Shown: piece after piece, positions 1 through 6,719 of the stretch
Position numbering within the stretch: position 1 is the stretch's first letter
Layout of the letters: every line of letters begins with the position of its first letter
Source: Anaerolineales bacterium
Lineage (GTDB): Bacteria > Chloroflexota > Anaerolineae > Anaerolineales > E44-bin32
DNA: 9,286 nucleotides
Reading direction: 5' to 3'
NCBI GenBank assembly: GCA_011772595.1
Contig: WVZH01000512.1
Coordinates: 22,964-32,249 of the forward strand
Translations under genes and position numbers: made by a program
The notes under the pieces: model-generated
What the model was told of the DNA's origin: nothing
The model's input: the letters and a program-made list of their open reading frames with translations, nothing else
The model's database searches: none

Positions 1-2
1 AT

Positions 3-437
3 CGCTTGGGTGATCTGCATGAGGAATGCAAAATGGTAATGAATGGATTATCGCAAGATGCGTTGGATTGGAAGCCGGGTCGTAGGATGAATTCAATCGG
101 TATCCTAGTGGTCCATCTTATTGGAGCGGAACGATATTGGTTTGGTGACGTTGTAATGCAAGAAACATCTGGTCGTCAGCGAGATCAAGAATTCCAATCA
201 CGCGGATTAAATTCCATCGAGCTTGCGCGCAGGCTTGATGATGCCCTTGGATACATAAGGAATTCGCTCGATAGCCTGAGTCTCGAGGATCTGACCGAAA
301 TCCGAACTTCACCAAGAGACGGAACGGAATTCACTATCGGGTGGTCGATCCTCCATGTTTTGAGACATACTGCGCTACATTTGGGTCACATGGAAGATGT
401 CCGGCATATGTGGGGAATGAGATCCACAGATCAATGA
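3..437 (+). CDS. DinB-family metal-binding protein, 5' end cut by window edge
   Basis: The frame is open to the left edge, so the true start probably lies outside; the first start codon inside is TTG at 6. Counting from that TTG, the visible part has 143 residues, against about 150-170 for the family, so perhaps 15-25 N-terminal residues are missing. DinB/YfiT proteins are four-helix bundles holding a divalent metal with three histidines. Here H37 (in VVHLIGAERYW) and the pair H121 and H125 (in RHTALHLGH) fit that triad. The family's usual LxWxP-like stretch appears as ALDWKPG at 19-25, before the first histidine. Some members are thiol transferases or damage-induced proteins; many are uncharacterised, so no substrate can be given. 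It is probably cytosolic and no partner gene is visible. The stop is TGA. Confidence 0.85.
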   Translation, partial: RLGDLHEECKMVMNGLSQDALDWKPGRRMNSIGILVVHLIGAERYWFGDVVMQETSGRQRDQEFQSRGLNSIELARRLDDALGYIRNSLDSLSLEDLTEIRTSPRDGTEFTIGWSILHVLRHTALHLGHMEDVRHMWGMRSTDQ

Positions 438-721
438 ATCCTGTGAGCGGTGAATCTATTATCCGGAGGTCTTTCGGTGGCGTCTCTCCAGTACTAAACT
501 GATTGGTTCAAGTTTAAGTCCTCGGGATGCTGGCCGAGGTGCATATCATGATGAACCATATTGGACGGAAAACCAGCCCCATAGGGAGCCAAGGCTAAGC
601 GAATGACTCACCCAAAGCCTCGTACCAGACTCCAGGATAGGGCTCTCGGCTCGATAGATGGAGAACGCGTATCCGTCCGCAGGAACCGCTTCTGTTGAGA
701 ATTTTCCGGGGGTCAACGCTT

Positions 722-1171
722 ATGATAACAATCGATCAATATCTTCTTTTTGTTTTCATTGTCTCAGTCCTGATAAATCTCGCCTCTACGCTTATGTTTC
801 TCAGTAGGGTGCATAGGCCTGAATACACGAATCCCTTGGCGATATTTGCGATCATTTTGGGGCTTCCAGCGTTGGTTCTAATGATGCTGGGTGTGACAAA
901 CGATTTTGGAATAGCCTACTGGATCATGCCACTTTTGTATGTTGTTTTCAGTGTATTCGCGTTGAGTGTGGATTTCATATGGAAGATCGAGTTCAGACAA
1001 CCACGTCGCTTGGAAATATTAATTCCCTTCCTGCTTCTCTATTTTGTGTCATTAATAGGCATGTGGGGAATGCTGTGGAATCTCGGCCTCGTGTATTGGG
1101 TTATCTCTGGTGTTACCTACTTCTCGATGGTTGCGAGCGCAATTTACGCCTTGCGCAAAGGTGTTGGGTGA
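722..1171 (+). CDS. Small integral membrane protein, five predicted helices, unknown function
   Basis: I do not recognise this protein. It has 149 residues and is strongly hydrophobic, with likely membrane segments near residues 7-27, 38-57, 64-83, 98-116 and 120-143. The short loops carry most of the charge: RVHRPE at 29-34 and KIEFRQPRR at 88-96, which by the positive-inside rule suggests both face the cytoplasm. No catalytic or transport motif is visible. I chose ATG at 722 because a G-rich Shine-Dalgarno-like run (708-712) lies nine bases upstream. The frame stays open to a TTG at 695, which would add nine polar residues without a good ribosome site. It stands alone, 284 bases after the DinB-like gene and about 160 bases before the cysteine synthase gene. 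That it is a real gene is fairly sure; its role is not. Confidence 0.7.
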   Translation: MITIDQYLLFVFIVSVLINLASTLMFLSRVHRPEYTNPLAIFAIILGLPALVLMMLGVTNDFGIAYWIMPLLYVVFSVFALSVDFIWKIEFRQPRRLEILIPFLLLYFVSLIGMWGMLWNLGLVYWVISGVTYFSMVASAIYALRKGVG

Positions 1172-1318
1172 GTGTCGATCTTAGCAATCTGTTCCATGAT
1201 CACCAGAAGAGAATTGGCCTAGATAACCCATTCAAAGGTCACACGACCAACCATCAATGGTGCCAAAGTTTATAAACAGTTCCCGACTCGCAGTTTTTCG
1301 TCAGCTTAAACAGAATGC

Positions 1319-1325
1319 AAGGAGG
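1319..1325 (+). promoter_or_regulatory. Ribosome binding site of the cysteine synthase gene
   Basis: AAGGAGG is a near-perfect Shine-Dalgarno site four bases before ATG 1330. It decides the start: the in-frame ATG at 1315 lies upstream of this site and would place it inside the coding sequence. The spacing is a little short but acceptable. Confidence 0.8.
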
Positions 1326-1329
1326 ATCT

Positions 1330-2256
1330 ATGGTCGTTGACAGTCTTGTCGAATTGATCGGCCACACACCAATGTTGCGACTGAATCGCTTGACAAAGGG
1401 GCTGGACGTACAGGTCTTGGCCAAACTGGAGATGTTCAATCCCTACAGTTTGAAGGATCGGCCTGCCCGCTACATGATCGACGAGGCAGAACAATCAGGT
1501 CGCTTACAACCCGGCGGAACGCTTATTGAAGCGAGCAGCGGAAATGCAGGTGTGGCACTGACATTCATTGGTCGGCTGAGGGGATACCGAGTCGTTATCT
1601 GTATGTCGGAACTCATGAGTGATGAGCACAAGCAGCTGCTACGAGCTTTGGGAGCGGAGTTGGTCCTCACGCCAGCGGAGTTGGGAATCCGAGGCTCCCG
1701 GGAGAAGGCTAAGGAGCTGGCGTCGACGATACCGGATGCGGTCTATATGGAACAGCATCATAATCCGGCGAACACACGAAGTCATCTGGAGACGACAGCA
1801 GAGGAGATCTGGGAGGATACGGAAGGGCAGTTGGACATTTTCATCCATGGATTGGGATCATGCGGAACAATGATGGGAGTTGCGCAAGCACTCAAACCAC
1901 GGAAGCCTTCTCTTTGGTGCATAGGGATTGAGCCAGAAGGGGCAGCGTTGATATCAGAAGGGGAATTCAAGCCCCATCGGTTGTTGGGAATTGGTCCGGG
2001 TTTTTTGCCCAGATTGTATGACGAAGGGATGATCGATGAGATCGTGACAGTGAGTGAAGAGCAAGCCTTCGCAGGGAGTCGAGAGGTAGCGAAGAAAGAG
2101 GGGCTGCTAGTGGGCATTACGTCTGGGGCATCTGTGCATGTTGCCTTGGAGCTAGCTCGTCGCTCAGAGAATGCCGGGAAGACGATAGGCATCATATTTG
2201 CTGATGCGGGACAAGGCTACTTAAGTGTGGAGGGATTGTTCCACGGTGGTGATTAA
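1330..2256 (+). CDS. Cysteine synthase family PLP enzyme (CysK-like)
   Basis: This is a complete 308-residue fold-type II PLP enzyme, the usual length for O-acetylserine sulfhydrylase, which makes cysteine from O-acetylserine and sulfide in the cytosol. K42 in YSLKDR is the expected Schiff-base lysine. The substrate loop is SSGNAG (69-74), where the family usually has TSGNTG. Q142 in QHHNPAN matches the conserved QFxNPAN glutamine. The phosphate-binding loop is GLGSCGT (174-180) and the pyridine-nitrogen serine is S265 in ITSGAS. KPHRLLGIGPGFLP (214-227) resembles the CysK stretch near the active-site opening and argues for CysK over CysM. Oddities are A73 for threonine and C178 in a loop that is normally GTGGT. 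No serine acetyltransferase or sulfate-assimilation gene is adjacent, so related beta-replacement or cystathionine beta-synthase-type activity remains possible. The stop is TAA. Confidence 0.92.
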   Translation: MVVDSLVELIGHTPMLRLNRLTKGLDVQVLAKLEMFNPYSLKDRPARYMIDEAEQSGRLQPGGTLIEASSGNAGVALTFIGRLRGYRVVICMSELMSDEHKQLLRALGAELVLTPAELGIRGSREKAKELASTIPDAVYMEQHHNPANTRSHLETTAEEIWEDTEGQLDIFIHGLGSCGTMMGVAQALKPRKPSLWCIGIEPEGAALISEGEFKPHRLLGIGPGFLPRLYDEGMIDEIVTVSEEQAFAGSREVAKKEGLLVGITSGASVHVALELARRSENAGKTIGIIFADAGQGYLSVEGLFHGGD

Positions 2257-2465
2257 TCAAGACGGGATTGCATCGGATTCGGAGAGAACAGGAGCCCAAG
2301 TGGTTGTCCGCTGAGTTGAAGGAATCGAATCTCGAGTCGCAAGCTTGAAACTCGGGTGAGGGCGTGAATTACAACAACGAATAGCGAAGAGCACAGGGTA
2401 TGTCAAGGAGTTACCTCTCAGCCCTCACTTGTGGGAAGGGTTATTAGGCATAAGGCCGGACGATT

Positions 2466-2471
2466 GAGGAG
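2466..2471 (+). promoter_or_regulatory. Ribosome binding site supporting a GTG start
   Basis: GAGGAG lies seven bases before GTG 2479 and thirteen before the in-frame ATG 2485. The spacing favours the GTG as the start of the histidine phosphatase. Confidence 0.6.
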
Positions 2472-2478
2472 TGATTAG

Positions 2479-3150
2479 GTGAGTATGAGTACAAATCCGA
2501 TAGAGCTTGCGCTTGTCAGGCACGAACAGTCCATTGGCAACATAGAGAAAACCTGGATGGGCGCCAGAACCGATTCTAAGTTGAGCGAATTGGGGAGACG
2601 ACAGGCGGAGGCAACAGGGATTTATCTAAAACGTTTCACTCCGCAGATACGCGCTATTTACACAAGTCCGCTCAGTCGCGCAAGATTGACGGCCGATATT
2701 ATTTCGAAACACGTCGGGGTGCCGGTTAAGGCGATGCAAAGCCTCATTGAAGTAGATATGGGTGACCTCGAGGGGAAAACCTCAGATGAAGTGTTACGCT
2801 CTTATCCCGATATTCTTTCGTTCTTGGAACCTGATGCAACCACACCAATTCCTGGTGGAGAATCAGCCGCGGCGGTTGCGCAAAGGGTGTCCGAGGCTTT
2901 GCTGCAAATTGCCCAGAACCAAGCGCCGAGCGAAAAGACCGTGGTGGTGAGTCATCAAGGTGCGATCATGATAGGTTTGTCTGCTTTACTGGAAGACAAA
3001 TCGTCGGTTATGAATTATCAGCTCTCGAATTGCGGGGTGACTTGGATTTCGTTCGGGTCTCGCCCTGAGATCATCGAGTTGGACCATATTGAGCATCTGA
3101 CATCAGCCGGAATTAATACCAGACCGTGGGATCCTCGATCTGATTTATGA
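2479..3150 (+). CDS. Histidine phosphatase (phosphoglycerate mutase-like) family protein
   Basis: This 223-residue protein has the full catalytic set of branch 1 histidine phosphatases, which work through a phosphohistidine. LVRHEQS carries R14 and nucleophile H15; R67 in TSPLSRARLTA is the second phosphate-binding arginine; E91 in LIEVDMGDLEG is the likely acid; H159 in VVSHQGAI is the second catalytic histidine. PGGES (125-129) is also typical. The usual RHG is RHE here, as in other members such as RHGE/RHAE variants. Substrates in this family range from sugar phosphates and alpha-ribazole phosphate to nucleotides, and nothing here selects one; the absence of neighbouring cobalamin genes gives no support to CobC. 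It is cytosolic, with no signal peptide. The gene starts 222 bases after the cysteine synthase stop, so tight co-translation is unlikely. The stop is TGA. Confidence 0.9.
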   Translation: MSMSTNPIELALVRHEQSIGNIEKTWMGARTDSKLSELGRRQAEATGIYLKRFTPQIRAIYTSPLSRARLTADIISKHVGVPVKAMQSLIEVDMGDLEGKTSDEVLRSYPDILSFLEPDATTPIPGGESAAAVAQRVSEALLQIAQNQAPSEKTVVVSHQGAIMIGLSALLEDKSSVMNYQLSNCGVTWISFGSRPEIIELDHIEHLTSAGINTRPWDPRSDL

Positions 3151-3153
3151 AAT

Positions 3154-3178
3154 GTGGTAGAAACCTAACTTCTAGCAC
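3154..3178 (+). repeat. Stem-loop just after the phosphatase stop codon
   Basis: GTGGTAGAA (3154-3162) pairs with TTCTAGCAC (3170-3178) in eight of nine positions around a seven-base loop. It starts three bases after the stop. No T-run follows, so it is not a standard Rho-independent terminator. It could protect the 3' end of the message. Confidence 0.4.
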
Positions 3179-3209
3179 TGGCAACGCGTGGCCCGATCTG
3201 GACGTTGGG

Positions 3210-3236
3210 TCAATTTGCGAAGTCACCGCAAATTGA
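3210..3236 (+). repeat. Perfect 10-bp inverted repeat with 7-base loop
   Basis: TCAATTTGCG (3210-3219) and CGCAAATTGA (3227-3236) are exact reverse complements around AAGTCAC. It ends 46 bases before ATG 3283 and 34 before ATG 3271. No T-run follows, so termination is not the obvious role. A regulator-binding operator or a leader RNA structure for the following membrane protein gene would fit the position; which one cannot be told from sequence alone. Confidence 0.6.
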
Positions 3237-3272
3237 GCTTGAGTATAACTGTCCGGATTTTGAGTTCTGAAT

Positions 3273-3276
3273 GGAG
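3273..3276 (+). promoter_or_regulatory. Ribosome binding site favouring ATG 3283
   Basis: GGAG sits six bases before ATG 3283. The upstream in-frame ATG 3271 has no comparable site, so the downstream ATG is the better start. Confidence 0.5.
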
Positions 3277-3282
3277 TTGAAA

Positions 3283-3825
3283 ATGGAAGGTGAAGAGGTG
3301 TTGTTAGGTATTGTAGATCTGTCGATAGCCCTTATCGGGTTTAGTAGTATCGTGACCGCTTTGCGTCGATCGAAGGAAAGGGCCTGGAGTCCGCAAGAGA
3401 TAAATGGACTTGTTTTCTTAGCTACAATGTCTATTGGTGCCATCCTTTTTTCGTTGCTCCCATTCCCTTTGTTTCATATAGGACTGACTGGACATCAAAT
3501 CTATTCAATTTCCTCATGGGCATATCTTGTTTATGGTATCGGCACCTTTGCAGCTTTATTCATTCGTGCGCGAACGAAAGGTTTTCCATCTCGACGACCA
3601 CGTGTTTTCAATACATTTGCATTCTTATCAATCATTATCCTGGTGATGATGTTTATGGTCGCTAGTGGCAACATCGCAAGCGGCTTATTGGGGTATTATC
3701 TTCTGGGGGTGATCTGGCTCCTGGTGTTGGCATTTGTCCAGTTCCTGGTTTTCCTTTCCTACGTAGGTTTTGTTGGTGAGGAACACTCTGCTGAGAGTGA
3801 GAGAAAAGGGGTCAATCCCACTTAA
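3283..3825 (+). CDS. Integral membrane protein, about five helices, unknown function
   Basis: With the preferred start the protein has 180 residues; ATG 3271 would add MELK. Likely membrane segments lie near residues 6-26, 40-60, 73-94, 109-127 and 136-164. The first helix holds an aspartate (D12) in LLGIVDLSIALIGFSSIV, which leads into a basic loop with RRSKERAWSPQE (28-39). A second basic loop (RARTKGFPSRRPR, 95-107) suggests both face the cytoplasm. The tail is polar and charged (GEEHSAESERKG). The pattern of first helix, WSPQE and then LVFLATMSIGAILFSLLPFP looks like a family of small uncharacterised bacterial membrane proteins, but I cannot name it. It follows two stem-loops, so its expression may be controlled in the leader. 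The stop is TAA. Confidence 0.7.
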   Translation: MEGEEVLLGIVDLSIALIGFSSIVTALRRSKERAWSPQEINGLVFLATMSIGAILFSLLPFPLFHIGLTGHQIYSISSWAYLVYGIGTFAALFIRARTKGFPSRRPRVFNTFAFLSIIILVMMFMVASGNIASGLLGYYLLGVIWLLVLAFVQFLVFLSYVGFVGEEHSAESERKGVNPT

Positions 3826-4057
3826 CATTTCGCCGGTGCCAAATTTATCTTGACGTAGATTGAAGCGTTCGTGGTGGACTCCGTGGTGGGGTAGGATATT
3901 TTTTTCCCCAATGTAGTGAAAACAGGATCGTTCACGATTCTCTGCCGCTCAATGAAACGACCAAGTGATGAAACCTGTTTTGACCCATCAGCGTGTCTTC
4001 TGGATGCAGTGAGCTGGCTGACGCCAGTCAGTCCGGAGGACAGGTCTCGAGGACATT
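3826..4057. other. Intergenic stretch, no gene found
   Basis: There is no convincing open frame on either strand. The only structure I see is an 8-base inverted pair, AAAACAGG at 3919-3926 and CCTGTTTT at 3974-3981, 47 bases apart, and a short hairpin, CTGGC/GCCAG, at 4014-4027. Neither is strong enough to call a regulatory site. Confidence 0.5.
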
Positions 4058-4079
4058 TGGTATAAAAATTGATATATCA
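4058..4079 (+). promoter_or_regulatory. Possible extended -10 promoter and adjacent palindrome
   Basis: TGGTATAAA (4058-4066) fits the extended -10 pattern TGnTATAAT except for the last base. No good -35 box lies at the right distance, which is usual for extended -10 promoters. Transcription would start near 4073, inside the perfect 10-base palindrome TGATATATCA (4070-4079), a possible operator. It lies about 55 bases before the ATG at 4122. A+T-rich palindromes this short also arise by chance. Confidence 0.3.
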
Positions 4080-4121
4080 TAAGGTTGAGAAAGTTTTGTA
4101 TTTGCGGAAAGAGAGCGCAAC

Positions 4122-4736
4122 ATGGATAAAGTGGAAAGATTCTTCGAGCCCTGGATCCAATTTTCTATTATGACATCCCTCTGCTGGTTACCCGGTTTCA
4201 TGTTAGGCTCGCTATTTGGAGATCAACTAGCTGATGTGTTTCCAGAAATAATCATCGTATTGCTTGTCGGTGTCATTTCAGGAGCCGTAGTATCCGTCGT
4301 GGGATGGATTCTACTTCGATCCGAAGTCATTGGATTTCGGCATTGGGTTTCTATGAATGTCCTGGGTATTTCAGCGGCGCTCGTTGCTTCGTTTGCGATA
4401 CTGGTCTTTGATAATTCACTTTCAGGATATCTTCTCGGTGGTTTCAGCGCTGGTGGTATTGCGGGCATTATTCAATCGCGCTCAATTGGAGAACATCACA
4501 AACGACCCGGAATGAGAACAACCGTGATGCTAAGCTGGACATTGGCACTACTTATAGGATCCTTGATTGTGGGAAAGGGTGCTATAGGAAGTGATCTTTT
4601 GGATATTAGCACATTCTTTACGTCCTATCTACTTGGATGGATCGTCATTGGCATTCTTCTCATCTTCCTCTTGATTTGCCTCTTGCCGTCCCCGAAAAGC
4701 GGTTATCCGTACGGGCGCATTCGCTGGTGGTATTGA
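4122..4736 (+). CDS. Six-helix membrane protein with internal duplication, unknown function
   Basis: The 204-residue protein starts at ATG 4122 after a purine-rich GGAAAGAGAG (4106-4114). Likely helices lie near 14-33, 43-65, 76-96, 101-118, 134-150 and 168-188. The sequence looks like a diverged repeat of a two-helix unit: a glycine-rich helix ending near an LLR or QSR, then a loop and a helix opening with a tryptophan. Compare GVISGAVVSVVGWILLRSE (50-68) followed by RHWVSMNVLG (73-82) with GGFSAGGIAGIIQSRS (106-121) followed by TTVMLSWTLALLIGS (133-147). Uncharacterised bacterial membrane proteins built from GxxxG...QWxxLR...W units are common, and this may be a degraded member. No catalytic residues are evident. 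The C-terminus ends in a basic, aromatic tail (GRIRWWY). The stop is TGA. Confidence 0.7.
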   Translation: MDKVERFFEPWIQFSIMTSLCWLPGFMLGSLFGDQLADVFPEIIIVLLVGVISGAVVSVVGWILLRSEVIGFRHWVSMNVLGISAALVASFAILVFDNSLSGYLLGGFSAGGIAGIIQSRSIGEHHKRPGMRTTVMLSWTLALLIGSLIVGKGAIGSDLLDISTFFTSYLLGWIVIGILLIFLLICLLPSPKSGYPYGRIRWWY

Positions 4737-4887
4737 TCTTTCATATGCATCATTCAGAAATCTCGAAACCTTGAAAAGAGGAATCTGGGGACGGAAAACT
4801 CTCTGGAGATCTTCGTCGAGATAACGAGAATCTACACACATGGAATCTATGGGTTAACTAGAAAAGCGCTTGGATTGGACTTTCGGG

Positions 4888-5874
4888 ATGTTACCTCGAG
4901 AACGTGTGTTTGCAGCTCTTCAACACAAAGAACCAGATCGAGTGCCTAGATTTGAGATCTGGATTGATGCATTGTTCGATGAACTAGGGCAGGCGGATCC
5001 AACAAGCGCCTATGTAAATCTTGGACAAGATTGTGTGATGATGCCTAGTCGGAACCCTCCAGAGAGTAATGCGTGGAGAACTGGTGTGGATGAGTGGGGT
5101 CGAGTCTGGCACAACGGTATCTATGTAGAAGGTGTGGTTGTAGATGAATCCGATCTGGAGCGGTACAGTCCACCCATGAGTTACATTGAAGAACATTATG
5201 ATGCTGAGCAAGTGCGAAAAGCACGTAAATCCTTTCCAGATCATTGCTTAATATTCGGCACGCATATCGGGCCTTTCATAGCAGGAAATATGGCAATGGG
5301 ATTTGAAAACTTCTTCATGCGGCTCATGGATGATCCTGCTTTCGTTAGGATGTTGTTGGAGGTCCGTACTGAGTGGTGTATTGCAATGTACCAAAAGGCA
5401 GTCAGTCTCGGAGCGGACGTGCTCGTCCTTGGAGATGATGCCGGCGGAAATAGTGGGCCGATGATCTCTCCTCAATTGTGGCGGGAGTTTGTCCTGCCCT
5501 GCCATAAACAGATTGTGGAGGCCTTAGAAGTTCCTGTGATATGGCACAGTGATGGCAGTATAGAGAAGTTAATTCCCATGGCGATTGAGGCAGGATTTGT
5601 CGGAATCCATGGATTGGATCCTATTGCTGGGATGGATTTATCCCAAATGAAGCGCGAGTATGGTCAAGATCTTGTCCTGGTTGGGAACGTGGATGTGCGC
5701 GTGCTGTTCAGCTCGGACATTAAGAAAGTTCGCGAAGAAGTGGATCGGTGTATCAGACAAGGAATGCGTGGCGGTGGTTACATGATTGCGAGTTGTAATA
5801 GCATCTGTGAGGGGATGAATCCAGAGGCAGTTGGAGAAATGTTCCGTTACGAAGGGGAAGTAGGCCAGTATTGA
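4888..5874 (+). CDS. Uroporphyrinogen decarboxylase (URO-D) superfamily protein, not HemE
   Basis: The 328-residue protein begins MLPRERVFAALQHKEPDRVP, the usual opening of URO-D superfamily paralogues. ATG 4888 was chosen for that fit; a TTG at 4870 would add six residues, and neither has a clear ribosome site. Family marks in order are GPMISPQLWREFVLP (190-204), WHSDGSIEKLIP (219-230), GIHGLDPIAGMD (239-250), MKREYG (254-259), LVGNVDVRVL (264-273) and GGGYMIASCNSI (295-306). It lacks the RQAGRY-type N-terminal motif of true HemE. Related proteins include cobamide-dependent methyltransferases such as MtaA, which bind zinc with an HxC pair and a later cysteine. Here H220 and C303 remain but the middle ligand position is D222. 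A corrinoid or methyl-transfer role is possible; no corrinoid protein gene is nearby. It is cytosolic and followed by a likely terminator. Confidence 0.88.
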   Translation: MLPRERVFAALQHKEPDRVPRFEIWIDALFDELGQADPTSAYVNLGQDCVMMPSRNPPESNAWRTGVDEWGRVWHNGIYVEGVVVDESDLERYSPPMSYIEEHYDAEQVRKARKSFPDHCLIFGTHIGPFIAGNMAMGFENFFMRLMDDPAFVRMLLEVRTEWCIAMYQKAVSLGADVLVLGDDAGGNSGPMISPQLWREFVLPCHKQIVEALEVPVIWHSDGSIEKLIPMAIEAGFVGIHGLDPIAGMDLSQMKREYGQDLVLVGNVDVRVLFSSDIKKVREEVDRCIRQGMRGGGYMIASCNSICEGMNPEAVGEMFRYEGEVGQY

Positions 5875-5890
5875 GCTTTCTCTCATGAGC

Positions 5891-5914
5891 TAATTCCCGT
5901 CTGGAATTGTTTTT
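5891..5914 (+). terminator. Candidate Rho-independent terminator after the URO-D gene
   Basis: AATTCC (5892-5897) pairs with GGAATT (5903-5908) around a five-base loop; a T-G pair can extend the stem outward, and TTTTT follows at 5910-5914. It begins 17 bases after the stop codon. The stem is short and A+T-rich. A second weaker hairpin, CACAT/ATGTG at 5953-5967, is also followed by TTTTT (5970-5974) and may act as a backup. Confidence 0.5.
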
Positions 5915-5974
5915 CACCAAACCTACGTGAAAGTGCTGCTGTTGCCAAGATTCACATAGCTCATGTGGCTTTTT

Positions 5975-6719
5975 CGCTCGTTGGCATCATGTATGGAATC
6001 CTGCTGTCTGATACAAAATCCTGGCAGAATTGCTAAAAGCCTTTGGTCGCGATCTTTCCAGGTTTTCGATGAACATATCCATACGATCTGCTCAGTGCAT
6101 GCGGGGTAGCATCAATCTGGACTACGCGTTTCTCCCACGTTAATATCGTTCATCTAAGCCGATGCCCATGTTCACGCAGAGTATATTCAATTTTTCATAA
6201 CTCAGTTGCTCCAGGACCAATTCAAGACCCTTGACTTTAATATCCATCGCTGATTCCCTTCGACCAATTCTGGTCCACATGCTGAGTTGCATGCCTTCGC
6301 GCTCGTTCCATTTGGAGTGGATCCATACTCTCAATGATTCAGTGGCATAGGGTCTATTCTTCTGTCGCCAACCAGTGCAACATTTTAGATCAAATAGATC
6401 AACAATGATTTGATTATCGACTTTCTTGTATTATCTTGATCGCATGCGAGTACAAACCATGCTAAGGAGGAAAGAGAGACTTCCGAGACCGTGGTAGGTG
6501 TGGCGCTGCAGAGAGTAGATAGGGCGTTAGACAATATACTAAATTTTTAGATATCCATGCAGTTTCGGGACTTTCTTATTGATACTCATCATTTGAGAAT
6601 CGCTTCGAAGACAGGTGTGCTCACTGGAAAAACCACATTCTATTGGCACACAATCGTTCCTTGTTGACGTGGTCTTATTGCATCGTCGGGGAAACCATGC
6701 GCGATAATAGAGAACCATC
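5975..6719. other. Long gap without a convincing gene; weak minus-strand coding traces
   Basis: No supported gene lies here. On the minus strand, a frame is open without interruption from 6430 down to the TAA at 6140-6142 (96 codons), but its only starts are internal (TTG at 6334). A second minus-strand frame (6137 to 6033) reads WEKRVVQIDATPHALSRSYG, then ends at TAG. VQIDATPH recalls the first catalytic-aspartate region of some DDE transposases, where forms such as VQIDASPH occur. The two could be pieces of one decayed gene, but I see no terminal inverted repeats or target duplication, so an insertion-sequence remnant is only a guess. From 6431 to 6719 I see nothing coding. A GATAAT at 6703-6708 with TTGCAT at 6678-6683 (19-base spacing) is a poor promoter candidate for the lipoprotein gene. 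Confidence 0.25.

Noticed and set aside
438..721. A possible small gene in the spacer after the DinB-like gene
   Set aside because: Only very short frames such as the 16-codon ATG frame near 550 are present, with no ribosome site or recognisable peptide.
979..1275. A 98-codon + strand frame overlapping the 722-1171 gene
   Set aside because: The 722 frame gives a coherent five-helix protein with a ribosome site; the alternative has mixed composition and no domain.
1268..1277. Palindrome GTTTATAAAC before the cysteine synthase gene as promoter or operator
   Set aside because: No matching -35 box lies at the right distance, and a short A+T-rich palindrome alone is weak.
1782..2195. A 137-codon open frame on the minus strand
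   Set aside because: It lies wholly opposite the cysteine synthase gene, whose family motifs are clear; its translation shows no domain, so it is a shadow.
2325..2368. Inverted repeat CTCGAGT/ACTCGGG after the cysteine synthase gene as a terminator
   Set aside because: The stem has a wobble pair, the loop is long and no T-run follows.
4061..4066. TATAAA as an archaeal TATA box
   Set aside because: The signal-peptide-bearing lipoprotein, Shine-Dalgarno sites and overall gene content fit a bacterium, and the element also reads as an extended -10 box.
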